This document shows positions 44,822 through 53,444 of a stretch of 64,000 nucleotides of DNA, piece after piece; position 1 is the first letter of the stretch; the number at the start of each line of letters is the position of its first letter. The stretch covers positions 62,001-126,000 of the forward strand of contig CAVTIX010000014.1 of the NCBI GenBank assembly GCA_963734725.1. Reading direction: 5' to 3'. Made by a program: the position numbers and the translations under genes. The stretch comes from DASXKD01 sp963734725 (GTDB lineage Bacteria > Actinomycetota > Actinomycetes > Streptosporangiales > Streptosporangiaceae). The notes below the pieces were generated by a model. It saw only the letters and a list, made by a program, of their open reading frames with translations, did not search any database and was not told where the DNA came from.

Positions 44822-45198
44822 CAGACGTAGAGACAGATCGCAGCGCGCCGACCAGCATCGTCAGGCCGAGTCGCGGCTCGGCCAGCACCCGGGCCGCCCA
44901 GCTGTCCTTCTTCTCCTTCTCCGGTTTGCCCGGTTGGCCGTCCCCGGCCGGAACAGGTTACGGGCGCTGGCCGTGCAGGCGGTCGGCGGCGGCCAGCGCG
45001 CCAACCGCGGGCAGCAGCAGGCCCAGGGCCAGGTCGACGCCTGCGCTCGCCTTTTCTGCGCGTTGCCGGCGACCGGGTGATCGTGCTCACCCCCGGCACA
45101 GGGCCGGGCCCGCGCCGGCCTGCCGGTTTGACCTGCCCGCGCCACGGGACCAGATCACCACCAAGGAACTGCCCGCGTTCGTGCGCCTGCGGACCAGG
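44822..45198. other. Gene-free stretch after repeat B
   Basis: About 380 bases without a supportable gene; a plus-strand frame is open but is Pro/Arg-rich and antisense to the RDD gene further on. Confidence 0.4.
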
Positions 45199-45810
45199 TC
45201 AGCCGCTTGGTGCGGAGTAGCCAGGCGAGCCGGGCAGGCCAGGCGATTCGGGCGGGGCGGGCGCGATGGGCGGGGCGGAGTATCGGGGCCGGGACAAGAA
45301 CCGCAGCCGTGCCGCCCGCGCGTCCCAGGAGTAGACGACTACCGTCCCCGCGATCAGGTCGTGCAGCGCCCGGCGCTGGTCGCCCCAGAGGATGCCCAGG
45401 AACCCCAGCCCGAGAATCAGGAAGCTCAGCGGGAATGCGAGCGTGCGCCCGATCCCCCGGCGCCCGCTGACGTCGCCGCCCTCACCCGTCAGGACCTGTA
45501 TGCCGAACAGCGCCATGCCGGCGGTCCGGCCGTTCAGTCCCCAGAAATGGGCGAAGTAGATGAACCCCCAGACCAGATACGCGATGACCACCCAGAGGCT
45601 GCCCCTGTTAAAAGCGATGTCCTTGCCGGTCACGATGCTGGTTGCGAAATTGATGGCCGCAAGGACCAGCATGAAGATCCCGGTGAGTACGACCAGGTCC
45701 ACCACGAACGCGCCGAACCGCGACGCGAAACCCGCGTAGTGCCCTTGCAGGCTCTCCCGGGCGACGGCCGGGGGAGGGGCGGGCATGCTCCCGCCCGTCC
45801 GCGCGGTCAT
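45199..45810 (-). CDS. RDD-family membrane protein
   Basis: A 203-residue protein starting at ATG 45810, overlapping the stop of the upstream repeat protein as ATGA. The RDD family layout is clear: FASRFGAFVVDLVVLTGIFM (first helix with the R and D), LWVVIAYLVWGFIYFAHFWG, NGRTAGMALFGIQVLTGEGG, RTLAFPLSFLILGLGFLGIL and QRRALHDLIAGTVVVYSWD. The C-terminal 45 residues are Pro-rich. The role is transport-like or unknown; the tight coupling suggests a shared function with the repeat protein. Confidence 0.88.
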   Translation of the reverse strand: MTARTGGSMPAPPPAVARESLQGHYAGFASRFGAFVVDLVVLTGIFMLVLAAINFATSIVTGKDIAFNRGSLWVVIAYLVWGFIYFAHFWGLNGRTAGMALFGIQVLTGEGGDVSGRRGIGRTLAFPLSFLILGLGFLGILWGDQRRALHDLIAGTVVVYSWDARAARLRFLSRPRYSAPPIAPAPPESPGLPGSPGYSAPSG

Positions 45811-46397
45811 GATGCTGCCGTGGCTCGCAGCCGGGCAGGCGGGCCGGGCGGGCCGGTGTAGGGGCGCCGACGAAGGCGCGCCACCACGCGGGCGATGGAC
45901 TCGTCGACCCCGACGGTCCGGCTGCGGACCGCGTCGACTACACCGCTCGCGACCCCGCTGGAGGACTTGGCGATGATGGAGCCCAGGTCGGTCTGCTCGA
46001 CGATCGCGTCGAGGTCGATGCGCTCGACGATGCCGTTCATGTCCACCCGGTCCACCACGGCGTCCACGTCGACCTTGCTCATCACCTCGTTCACGTCGAC
46101 CTGCTGCACCATCTGGTTCACGTCCACCTGCGCGACGATCGCGGTGACGTCGACCTGGCCCACCAGCCGGTTCACATCGACCGTAGACAGCAGCTGGTTC
46201 ACGTCCACCCGGGCGAGCAGGCGGTTCACGTCGACCCGGTCAAGAATTTCTTCGATATCGACCCGGTCCAGCACCGCGTTCACATCCACCGCGTCCAGGA
46301 CCAGGCTGATGGCGCGGTCGGCGATGCCCTGGGCCATCGCCTCCATCGGCGGGGCAAGCCGCCCGCGCACCGAACGCAGCGGCGCAAACGGGTCCAC
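45807..46397 (-). CDS. Protein of about twelve nine-residue VD(V)N repeats
   Basis: The core is a tandem series with a nine-residue period, V-D-V-N-x-L-L-x-x, for example VDVNRLLARVDVNQLLSTV, running about 110 residues. Before it is a helix MEAMAQGIADRAISLVLDAV; after it VDAVRSRTVGVDESIARVVA and a basic tail. The start is uncertain: GTG 46397 is given, ATG 46346 and GTG 46439 are alternatives, none with a good ribosome site. Such repeats are found with or fused to RDD proteins in actinobacteria, and here the RDD gene follows with an ATGA overlap. Confidence 0.75.
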   Translation of the reverse strand: MDPFAPLRSVRGRLAPPMEAMAQGIADRAISLVLDAVDVNAVLDRVDIEEILDRVDVNRLLARVDVNQLLSTVDVNRLVGQVDVTAIVAQVDVNQMVQQVDVNEVMSKVDVDAVVDRVDMNGIVERIDLDAIVEQTDLGSIIAKSSSGVASGVVDAVRSRTVGVDESIARVVARLRRRPYTGPPGPPARLRATAAS

Positions 46398-46534
46398 GTC
46401 CCCAAGTATCGACGCAATACCGCCTCCGTGACCACCCACCACGGGTGCAGCCCGTGGCCACTGCGGCGCAGGGGCCGCCCGGGATACCCGAAACGGGCCG
46501 GAGGATGGGAGCTCGAACCCGCATGCAAAGAAGA

Positions 46535-46708
46535 TCATTGGCTGGTTTTGCCGCGCTCGTCGCAGATTGCCACGCCTACGCGGGTGTCCCTCTCGCAGAA
46601 CTCCAGTGCCCCAATCTCATAAGTCCGGCTGACCTGTACAACCGCATCGCGCAAACAGGGCTGATACTGCCGGCTCATCTGGTCGGTGCCGGTCACGGTG
46701 AACGACAT
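46535..46708 (-). CDS. Possible small protein
   Basis: A 57-codon minus-strand frame from ATG 46708 has fairly normal composition (MSFTVTGTDQMSRQYQPC, TYEIGALEFCERDTRVGVAI). There is no ribosome site and no known family, so it may be a fragment. The remainder of 46398-46946 holds nothing else supportable. Confidence 0.25.
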   Translation of the reverse strand: MSFTVTGTDQMSRQYQPCLRDAVVQVSRTYEIGALEFCERDTRVGVAICDERGKTSQ

Positions 46709-46946
46709 GCTGCATGGGCATGTCACGCTCACAGGTACGGGGTAGGCCGGTTCAAACGCCGGGCGGGGACGGCCTTCAGGCGCCGATGTCACTTTCGGCG
46801 CCCGCCTGCCAGCGCAGCCACTCCGCGCAGGACCTGGAGTCGTCGGCGCTGAGTGGCACGCCAACCGGCCAGCGCCTGGGCGAAGGGTCAACACGGACAG
46901 GGACGCGGCGGTCGCGGATCAGGGCGCTGGTTGTTGTGCCACACGA

Positions 46947-46964
46947 TGTCTCACCGGTGATACA
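46947..46964 (+). promoter_or_regulatory. Palindromic operator of the vapBC pair
   Basis: TGT-c-TCACCGGTGA-t-ACA is a near-perfect 18-bp palindrome ending eight bases before the antitoxin ATG, overlapping a TACAGT -10-like box. Binding by the antitoxin complex would block the promoter. Confidence 0.6.
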
Positions 46965-46972
46965 GTAATGGC

Positions 46973-47209
46973 ATGGCTGAGGTCACGATCCGCGAGTTGC
47001 GGAACCATGGCGGCGACGTGGTCGACCGGGCTGCCAGAGGCGAGCAGATAACCATCACACGGGCTGGCAAGCCGGTGGCCGAGCTGCGGCCGGTGCCGCG
47101 GCAGCCGCTGACCGCCGAGACGCTGCTGGCCCGCTGGCACCGGCTGCCGCCGGTGAACTACCGCGCCTTGCGGGCAGAACTCGACAAGATCATGGATCCC
47201 GCGCTGTGA
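46973..47209 (+). CDS. vapB: Phd/YefM-family antitoxin
   Basis: A 78-residue protein from ATG 46973. The Phd fold is recognised by VTIRELRNHGGDVVDRAARG and ITITRAGKPVAELRPVP; the C-terminal half (LLARWHRLPPVNYRALRAEL) would fold onto the toxin. The mRNA leader is only a few bases, so it may be nearly leaderless. Its stop overlaps the toxin start (GTGA). Confidence 0.88.
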   Translation: MAEVTIRELRNHGGDVVDRAARGEQITITRAGKPVAELRPVPRQPLTAETLLARWHRLPPVNYRALRAELDKIMDPAL

Positions 47210-47643
47210 CCGATGCCGGTGACCGCCCGGCCCGGGGGATCTTGGACACCTCCACGGTGATCGCCCTGGCGCAGATCGCCGACCCCGCGGCCTTGCCGGC
47301 CGAACCGTTGATCACCACCGTGACGCTTGCCGAACTGTCGGCCGGGCCGCTGGTGGCCCGCAATGACCACGAGCGCGCGGCCCGGCAGGCGCATCTGCAG
47401 CAGGCGGAGGCCGACTTCGACCCACTGCCCTTTGACCGCGCTGCGGCCCGTGCGTTCGGACAGGTGGCTGCCTCGCTGCGCAAGACCGGCCGCAAGCCCG
47501 CCGCACGCGCCTATGACGCGCTGATCGCGGCGACGGCTCTGGCTAACCGTCTGCCCGTGTACACCTGCAACGCCGCGGACTTCGAGGGGATCGACGGCCT
47601 GGACGTCGTGCCCGTCGCGCTGCCACGGCAGGCACCGGGCTGA
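47206..47643 (+). CDS. vapC: PIN-domain toxin
   Basis: A 145-residue protein starting at GTG 47206, overlapping the antitoxin stop by four bases. PIN residues are in place: ILDTSTVIAL (first Asp), TTVTLAELSAGPL (Glu), RAYDALIAATALAN (third acidic) and VYTCNAADFEGI (last Asp). VapC toxins are Mg-dependent ribonucleases that cut tRNA or rRNA. No decay is seen. Confidence 0.9.
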   Translation: MTDAGDRPARGILDTSTVIALAQIADPAALPAEPLITTVTLAELSAGPLVARNDHERAARQAHLQQAEADFDPLPFDRAAARAFGQVAASLRKTGRKPAARAYDALIAATALANRLPVYTCNAADFEGIDGLDVVPVALPRQAPG

Positions 47644-48357
47644 CAAGCGACGACCGCGGCATTCGTTTGATCAAATAAGCAACGGACAGCCAAGTGGACA
47701 GCCATCCCAAGGCACAGCACACGATCTTCGTCGACAATGCCGGATAAAGGCTACCGACTTCGGCATCACGCCCGAGCAGCAGCAGACACTATTCGAGAAC
47801 GCCAGAATGCGGCACGCAACTGGCTGAACCAGCGACCCTGAACGCCGGGCACCGCAGGCCGCTCAGCAATTGGCGGCCTGCGGTGATGCGGCTTGCCGGG
47901 GGACGGCACGGCGTGATGACGTGGTCGTTGCTTGCATCCTCTATCTCGTATTCGCCGTGACCGTGCCGAACCTGCCCCCGACTATTGTGATGAGCATCGC
48001 TGTGTCGTGCCCACGTACCTCGGGAGGTACCGGTCGGGGTTAGAGCAGTCGCACAGGCTGGACACGTACAACAGTTGTTTGCCGGCAACCAAATAGGGTC
48101 GGGCGCAAGACAACTGCTGGCTCACGGGCACCGACAACACAAGCTCGATCCAGTACTGCACGATCGGTAGCGCGCCGCTGTCGAGGTTGGATAATTGCTT
48201 CCTTGCTATGCCTCGACTCTATGTGGGTCGTAGGATTAGCGAGGAAGGGTTCCTTTCGCACGGCATTGCAGCAACCGCCCGGAGAGTAGGGGCCTGCTCG
48301 CAGCGGCGTGTCTGGCTGCATCTCTGACCACGCTGAGCGGCGGACGCGCGAGCGTGC
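47644..48357. other. 700 bases without a confident gene
   Basis: Contains the string GGACAGCCAAGTGGACAGCC (47685-47704), related to the start of repeats A and B, and a palindrome GTACCTC-GG-GAGGTAC at 48015-48030 that could be an operator. A few short frames have no support. Confidence 0.45.
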
Positions 48358-48378
48358 TTGAGGGGGGAGGGCCGTAGG

Positions 48379-48618
48379 TTGAGGCTTTTGAGGGCACGTG
48401 TGTGGGTGGAGATGGCGGTGGCGTTGTCCGCGGGGGTGCTGGGAATTCTGACCATCTTCTGGCATGACTGGATCGAGCTTCTGACCGGCTGGGATCCAGA
48501 TCATCACAACGGCAGCGTGGAGTGGATTCTGGTCGTGGGATTGGTGGCGGTTGCGGTCACGATGGGCCTTGCAGCCCGTCGCCACTGGCGGCTACTGACC
48601 GCATATCCAGGGCAATAG
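48379..48618 (+). CDS. Small two-helix membrane protein
   Basis: About 79 residues from TTG 48379, chosen because GGGGGGAGGG precedes it; GTG 48400 is an alternative. Two membrane helices (VWVEMAVALSAGVLGILTIF and WILVVGLVAVAVTMGLAA) flank a loop WDPDHHNGSVE; the end is basic (RRHWRLLTAYPGQ). Its stop is 35 bases before the propeller gene, so the two probably form an operon. Family unknown. Confidence 0.6.
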   Translation: MRLLRARVWVEMAVALSAGVLGILTIFWHDWIELLTGWDPDHHNGSVEWILVVGLVAVAVTMGLAARRHWRLLTAYPGQ

Positions 48619-48652
48619 CAGCAGCATTTGGCGGCCAGGGCGGGGAGGCGTC

Positions 48653-51091
48653 ATGACGGTTTCGGATGAGGGCCTGGCGCGGGCGAGGAACGTCAGCATC
48701 GGGCAGCTGCGGCGGCTGCGGGCAAGCCGGGGGACAACGAACGAGACCCTTGAGGCGCTGTCTGATGCTGGGTTCCGGCGGGCGTTGCAGCGGCTGGCTT
48801 ACCCGGATCGTCCGGGGATGCGGACCGAGTTCCGGTACCGGCAGGCAGTTGGCGATGGTGGTGAGCGGCCGCCCCTCTGGGCCGCGGAGACGGCGGTCAC
48901 TGAGCTTTACGTAGCCGGGGTGGCCGGTACGGCCGGGCGAACGGCCGGAGTGCCTACGAGTTCCGTGGGCGCGGCGCCAGCGCAGGCGGGGCTCAGTTTG
49001 GCGTCCTGGCAGTGGCTTGGCCCGGGAAACATCGGTGGCCGCATCAGGGGCATTGTGACCGACCCGGGTGACCCCAGCCGGATGTGGGCCGCCAGCGTCG
49101 GCGGCGGCGTCTGGCACACCCAGGATGGTGGCGCCAGCTGGGCGACGGTCGATGACTTCCTCGGCAATCTCGCCTGCTCGTGTCTCGCGATGGATCCTGC
49201 TAACCCTCTGACCATTTATGCAGGCACCGGTGAGGGCTTCTGGAATGGCGACGCCCTGCCAGGAAATGGAATCTTCACGACCACCGACGGGGTGACTTGG
49301 GCGGTGCTTCCGGCCACCAGGGTCCCGGAGTTCATGTACGTCAACCGCATCGCGGTCACGGGATCGGGGGTAGTGCTGGCTGCTACCAACAGCGGCTTGT
49401 TCCGGAGCGCCGACGCCGGGGCGAACTGGACGCAGGTCCTGCCTGGCCTCATTGCCGATGTGAAACTGGACCCGCGGGACAACGGGCACGCCGTGGCTGG
49501 CGAAAACAACGGCCCAGGTCAAGGGGGCGGCGGGGTGTGGTTCGCCACGGACGACGGTCTCACCTGGACTGAGGCCGGTCATCAGACAGCCTGGACTGGA
49601 CGGGTGGAACTGGCCTATGCGGCCAAGGACCCCGGCGTCGTGTATGCCTCGGTGCAGATGACCTCCGGCGCCATCTGGCGCTCAGATGACGGCGGTGCGA
49701 GCTACCAGGCGAAGGCGACCCGTGGGCCGGATGGCAGCGCGGCGCCGTATCTGGGCGACCAGGGCTGGTACGGCAACGCGATCTGGGCCGGCGACCCCAC
49801 CGATGAGAACCTGCTGATCGTCGGCGGAGTTGACTTGTGGCGCAGCACCGACGGCGGGGACACGCTGGCTGAGATCAGCACCTGGTGGGCTCACCCGCCG
49901 TCCCCGCACGCCGACCAGCATGCCATCGTCGCCCACCCGTCCTACGACGGCGCCAGCAACCGGACGGTGTTCTTCGGCAGCGACGGCGGGATCTGTGCCG
50001 CACCGGACCTTCAGGCGGTTGGCCAGGAGGCTAAGCCGCCCTACCTGGAGGGCTGGACTGGCCTGGATAACTCCTTCGGGGTCACGCAGTTCTACGCTGG
50101 CGCGGGCAACACCGGCACCGGGAAGATCATCGGCGGGGCACAGGACAACGGCACGCTCTCCTTCGACCCCCAGCAGGGCCCGCAGAAGTGGGGGACGGTC
50201 TTCGGGGGGGACGGCGGCTGGTGCGCATCAGATCCCACCGATGCCAACTTCTTCTACGGCGAGTACGTGTTCCTGAACATCTACCGGAACACCGACGGCG
50301 GCGGCAGCCAGACCGACTACATCAGCGGCCAGGTCTGGGATGAGGCCGCGCAGCAATGGGACTGGAAACCAGCGCCCTACAGCATTCCCGACGCCCAGTC
50401 GCAGAAGGCGCTTTTTATCGCGCCGTTCGTGCTGGATCCCAACCAGCCGGACCGGATACTCGCCGGCGGATTGTCGCTGTGGCGGACGAACGACGCCAAA
50501 ACGCCCAATACACCTACCACCGGACCGAGGTGGCACTCGATCAAGAAATCGATCGCGCCCCCGGGGAACAACACATTCGGGTTCGAGGTCAGTGCCCTGG
50601 CTGTCGCCCCAGGGGACTCCGACACGATCTGGGTGGGTCACGCCAACGGAGCGCTCTTCCGGACCACTAACGGCACCGCCGGCTCTCCCACCTGGCAGCC
50701 GGTCCGATCGGGCCCCTTCCCGCCGCAGCGCTACTGCACATTCGTCACGATCGACCCAGCCCAGCAGGGCGTCGTCTACGTGGGGTTCGGCGGATACACC
50801 GGCGGCAACCTCTGGGTAACCCGCGACGGCGGGACAACATGGACCGACTTGTCGGCCACCTTGCCCACCTCGCCGGTGCGGGCATTGGCAGTGCATCCGC
50901 GGCGCCCCGGGTATATGTATGCGGGCACCGAGGTAGGCCTGTTCGCCAGCGAGGATTCCGGCGCGACCTGGTCACCCACGAACGAGGGGCCGACGAACTG
51001 CTCCGTCGACGACCTGTTCTGGATGGGCGAGACCCTCATCTCCGTGACGCACGGCCGTGGGATGTACAGCATCGACCTGGCCGGCATGTAG
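48653..51091 (+). CDS. Sortilin/VPS10-like BNR-repeat beta-propeller protein
   Basis: An 812-residue protein from ATG 48653 with GGGGAGGCG upstream. The first 110 residues are helical and basic. From WQWLGPGNIGGRIRGIVTDP on, the protein is a chain of Asp-box motifs of the S-x-D-x-G-x-x-W type: TQDGGASW, TTDGVTW, SADAGANW, TDDGLTW, SDDGGASY, TRDGGTTW, SEDSGATW. The layout is that of large two-propeller 'exo-alpha-sialidase/VPS10' proteins, which bind or act on glycans or peptides. No signal peptide is visible, unusual for this class. Confidence 0.85.
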   Translation: MTVSDEGLARARNVSIGQLRRLRASRGTTNETLEALSDAGFRRALQRLAYPDRPGMRTEFRYRQAVGDGGERPPLWAAETAVTELYVAGVAGTAGRTAGVPTSSVGAAPAQAGLSLASWQWLGPGNIGGRIRGIVTDPGDPSRMWAASVGGGVWHTQDGGASWATVDDFLGNLACSCLAMDPANPLTIYAGTGEGFWNGDALPGNGIFTTTDGVTWAVLPATRVPEFMYVNRIAVTGSGVVLAATNSGLFRSADAGANWTQVLPGLIADVKLDPRDNGHAVAGENNGPGQGGGGVWFATDDGLTWTEAGHQTAWTGRVELAYAAKDPGVVYASVQMTSGAIWRSDDGGASYQAKATRGPDGSAAPYLGDQGWYGNAIWAGDPTDENLLIVGGVDLWRSTDGGDTLAEISTWWAHPPSPHADQHAIVAHPSYDGASNRTVFFGSDGGICAAPDLQAVGQEAKPPYLEGWTGLDNSFGVTQFYAGAGNTGTGKIIGGAQDNGTLSFDPQQGPQKWGTVFGGDGGWCASDPTDANFFYGEYVFLNIYRNTDGGGSQTDYISGQVWDEAAQQWDWKPAPYSIPDAQSQKALFIAPFVLDPNQPDRILAGGLSLWRTNDAKTPNTPTTGPRWHSIKKSIAPPGNNTFGFEVSALAVAPGDSDTIWVGHANGALFRTTNGTAGSPTWQPVRSGPFPPQRYCTFVTIDPAQQGVVYVGFGGYTGGNLWVTRDGGTTWTDLSATLPTSPVRALAVHPRRPGYMYAGTEVGLFASEDSGATWSPTNEGPTNCSVDDLFWMGETLISVTHGRGMYSIDLAGM

Positions 51092-51182
51092 ATCCTGCGC
51101 GTACAAGCGTGTGAGCCGGCTGCCGAGCACGCCGTCACGGATGGGCCACCTGTGGGACGCGTTCGCGCGTACCTACCACGGG

Positions 51183-51320
51183 GTGATCGCCGTGCGAGAG
51201 CGGCTTGCGGGCTGCGCGATCCCGGCGCACGTGGCCAGAGAGCTGGCGGAGCTGCGGCGGAGAATGCCCGGCTGCGACGGCTGCTGAAGCTTACCGGGGC
51301 TGAGGCGGCACAGCCGGGCC
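51183..51320 (+). pseudogene. Fragment of a second primase-helicase gene (5' end only)
   Basis: This segment aligns over its whole length with 41289-41427, the first 46 codons of the TOTE-type gene, at roughly 80 % identity, with one base missing in the GCGGGCGG run. It begins at the same GTGATC and ends at the same GCCGGGCC; neither flank is shared. It is a truncated paralogue with nothing of the primase domain left. Confidence 0.7.
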
Positions 51321-51352
51321 GCCGCGACGGCGGCCGCGCGCGGTGAAACGCG

Positions 51353-51432
51353 TGGTGCTCATGGAGAGTCCAGCCTTGGCCGGGAAAACCGGTGGTGCTC
51401 ATGGGGAGCCCGGCCTTGGCCGGGAAAACCGG
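51353..51432. repeat. 40-bp tandem duplication
   Basis: Units 51353-51392 and 51393-51432 differ at only two positions. Each contains CCAGCCTTGGCCGGGAAAACCGG or its variant and ends GAAAACCGG. It lies between the primase fragment and the ABC gene, 60 bases before the latter. Confidence 0.85.
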
Positions 51433-51491
51433 TCGCAATCGAGGCGCCCGGTCGGGCACCATAGCTAGGCGGTTGCCCGGAATGAGAACAA

Positions 51492-53330
51492 ATGACTACC
51501 CCTGAACAGAGTCGCGGCTCACCGGCCCGGAAACGGACGGTGCTGCTCGCGCTGCGCTATTACGGCGGCCAGATGGCCAAGCTCTGGCGCTTCACGGTGC
51601 CCGCGATGTTGCTGCCCGCGCTGGGAAACACGTGCATCTTCTACATCGCGCCGCTGATTGTCGCTCACCTGGTCGGCCGCTTTGCCGACCACGGGCTGGC
51701 CGGAATCGGCGCGGCGATGCCGTATGTGCTCGGCTTCGCTGGGGTGCTGCTTTTCGCCGAGATCGTATGGCGGGGCGGCATCCACTGCCTGAACCGCCTC
51801 GACGGTCGCGGAATCGAGAACCTCTACGTGATCGGCATGGACGAATTGCTGGCGAGGGACGCGGCGTTCTTCCACGACAACTTCGCTGGTTCGCTAACCA
51901 AACGGGTGCTGAGCTTCGCTTCCCGGTTCGAGGACTTCACCGACAATCTGGTGTTCAACATCGTCGGCAGCCTCGTGCCGCTGGCATTCGCCTCGGTGGT
52001 GTTGTGGCGCTACGACCCGTTGCTCGTCGCCGGGCTCCTCGGCCTGATCGCGATCACCGGCGCCGGCATCGCACCGCTGATCCGCCGCCGGCAGAGGCTC
52101 GTCAACCAGCGCGAGGAAGCGATCGCGCGCGTGTCCGGGCACGTCGCCGACAGCCTGATGAACATGGACACGATCCGCGCGTTCGCTGCCGAGGACCGGG
52201 AGGCCGCCGAACACAGGTCGCGCGTGGCCGACCAGCGACGGAAGTCGCTGCGGTCGTGGGACTACGCAAACCTGCGCATCGACACGCTGGTCGCGCCGAT
52301 GTCCGTGCTGACCAACGCGTTCGGTCTGCTGCTCGCGGTTGCGCTCGGTGCAAGCCAGCACGGAATCGAGGCGATCGTGGTGGCATTCACCTACTACGCC
52401 AACGCGACGCGGATCATGTTCGAGTTCAACCAGATCTACCGCCAGCTGGAGAGCTCGCTGACCGAAGCCGCGCAGTTCACCGAGTTGCTGCTGACACGGC
52501 CGACCGTGCTCGACCCGATCGCGCCCGAGCCGCTGCGGGCGCAGGCGAGCGACGTCCGGTTCGAGCGCGTGACGTTCGCGCACGCGGGCGGACTGCCGTT
52601 GTTCACCGGTCTCGACCTCGCCGTGCCGGGCGGGACCAAGCTTGGCCTGGTAGGCCGATCAGGCGGCGGCAAGACCACGCTGACCCGCCTGCTGCTGCGG
52701 ATGATGGACGTCGACGAGGGCCGGATCCTGATCGGCGGGCAGGACATCAGCAAGCTGCGCCAGTCGGATCTGCGCAGCCTGATCGCCTACGTGCCGCAGG
52801 ACCCGGCGATGTTCCACCGGACGCTGCGCGACAACATCGCGTTCGCGCGCCCGCACGTGAGCGACGCGGAGATCCACCAGGCGGCGCAGGCGGCGCACGT
52901 GACGGAGTTCGCCGACGCCCTGCCGGACGGATTCGACACGATGGTCGGCGAGCGTGGCGTGAAACTGTCCGGCGGGCAGCGGCAGCGAGTCGCGCTGGCG
53001 CGGGCGATCCTGCGTGACGCGCCGATCCTGCTGCTCGACGAGGCGACCAGCGCGCTGGACTCGGAGAGCGAAAACCTTGTCCAGCAGGCGTTGTGGCGAC
53101 TCATGGAGGGCCGGACCGCGCTCGTGGTCGCGCATCGGCTGAGCACGGTCGCGCGCATGGACCAACTGGTCGTGCTCGACCGCGGCCAGATCGCCGAGAA
53201 GGGCACGCACCAGGAGTTGCTCCGTCTCAACGGAACCTACGCCCGGCTATGGCAACACCAGTCCGGCGGCTTCCTGGACGACGACGAGGCGACAACGATG
53301 CTTGCCGGGCCTCCGAGGCTTATCGCGTGA
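51492..53330 (+). CDS. ABC exporter half-transporter (permease-ATPase fusion)
   Basis: A 612-residue protein from ATG 51492. Six membrane helices occupy residues 30-330, with the long intracellular loop RVSGHVADSLMNMDTIRAFA. The nucleotide-binding domain has GRSGGGKTT (Walker A, about 387), YVPQDPAMF (Q-loop), KLSGGQRQRVALARAIL (signature), ILLLDEATSALD (Walker B) and VAHRLSTVARM (H-loop). This is the MsbA/lipid-drug exporter type and would work as a homodimer; no second half gene is adjacent. Substrate unknown. A PadR-family gene follows 115 bases later and may control it. Confidence 0.93.
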   Translation: MTTPEQSRGSPARKRTVLLALRYYGGQMAKLWRFTVPAMLLPALGNTCIFYIAPLIVAHLVGRFADHGLAGIGAAMPYVLGFAGVLLFAEIVWRGGIHCLNRLDGRGIENLYVIGMDELLARDAAFFHDNFAGSLTKRVLSFASRFEDFTDNLVFNIVGSLVPLAFASVVLWRYDPLLVAGLLGLIAITGAGIAPLIRRRQRLVNQREEAIARVSGHVADSLMNMDTIRAFAAEDREAAEHRSRVADQRRKSLRSWDYANLRIDTLVAPMSVLTNAFGLLLAVALGASQHGIEAIVVAFTYYANATRIMFEFNQIYRQLESSLTEAAQFTELLLTRPTVLDPIAPEPLRAQASDVRFERVTFAHAGGLPLFTGLDLAVPGGTKLGLVGRSGGGKTTLTRLLLRMMDVDEGRILIGGQDISKLRQSDLRSLIAYVPQDPAMFHRTLRDNIAFARPHVSDAEIHQAAQAAHVTEFADALPDGFDTMVGERGVKLSGGQRQRVALARAILRDAPILLLDEATSALDSESENLVQQALWRLMEGRTALVVAHRLSTVARMDQLVVLDRGQIAEKGTHQELLRLNGTYARLWQHQSGGFLDDDEATTMLAGPPRLIA

Positions 53331-53399
53331 GCCCGCTATTTCTGAACTGAGCCGGCCTCGTATTCGTGGCTCGGGCGGAGCATCTGTTGGCCTGAAGTG

Positions 53400-53414
53400 T
53401 ATACCGAGTATAAT
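53400..53414 (+). promoter_or_regulatory. Promoter with overlapping inverted repeat before padR-DUF1707
   Basis: TATAC-CGA-GTATA (53400-53412) is a perfect inverted repeat, and TATAAT at 53409-53414 is a consensus -10 box about 30 bases before the start codon. Self-repression by the encoded PadR protein would fit. Confidence 0.5.
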
Positions 53415-53444
53415 GCTCTGCATAATGTCTGCTCTGGTGGTGTC

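Noticed and set aside
46430..46540. tRNA-like string GGGTTCGAGCTCCC on the minus strand
   Set aside because: The T-stem does not pair over five bases, and no anticodon or acceptor arm fits at the right distance.
47789..48585. Two minus-strand frames (99 and 181 codons)
   Set aside because: Random composition rich in Arg, Pro and His, no ribosome sites; the plus-strand small membrane gene in the same place has normal hydrophobic helices.
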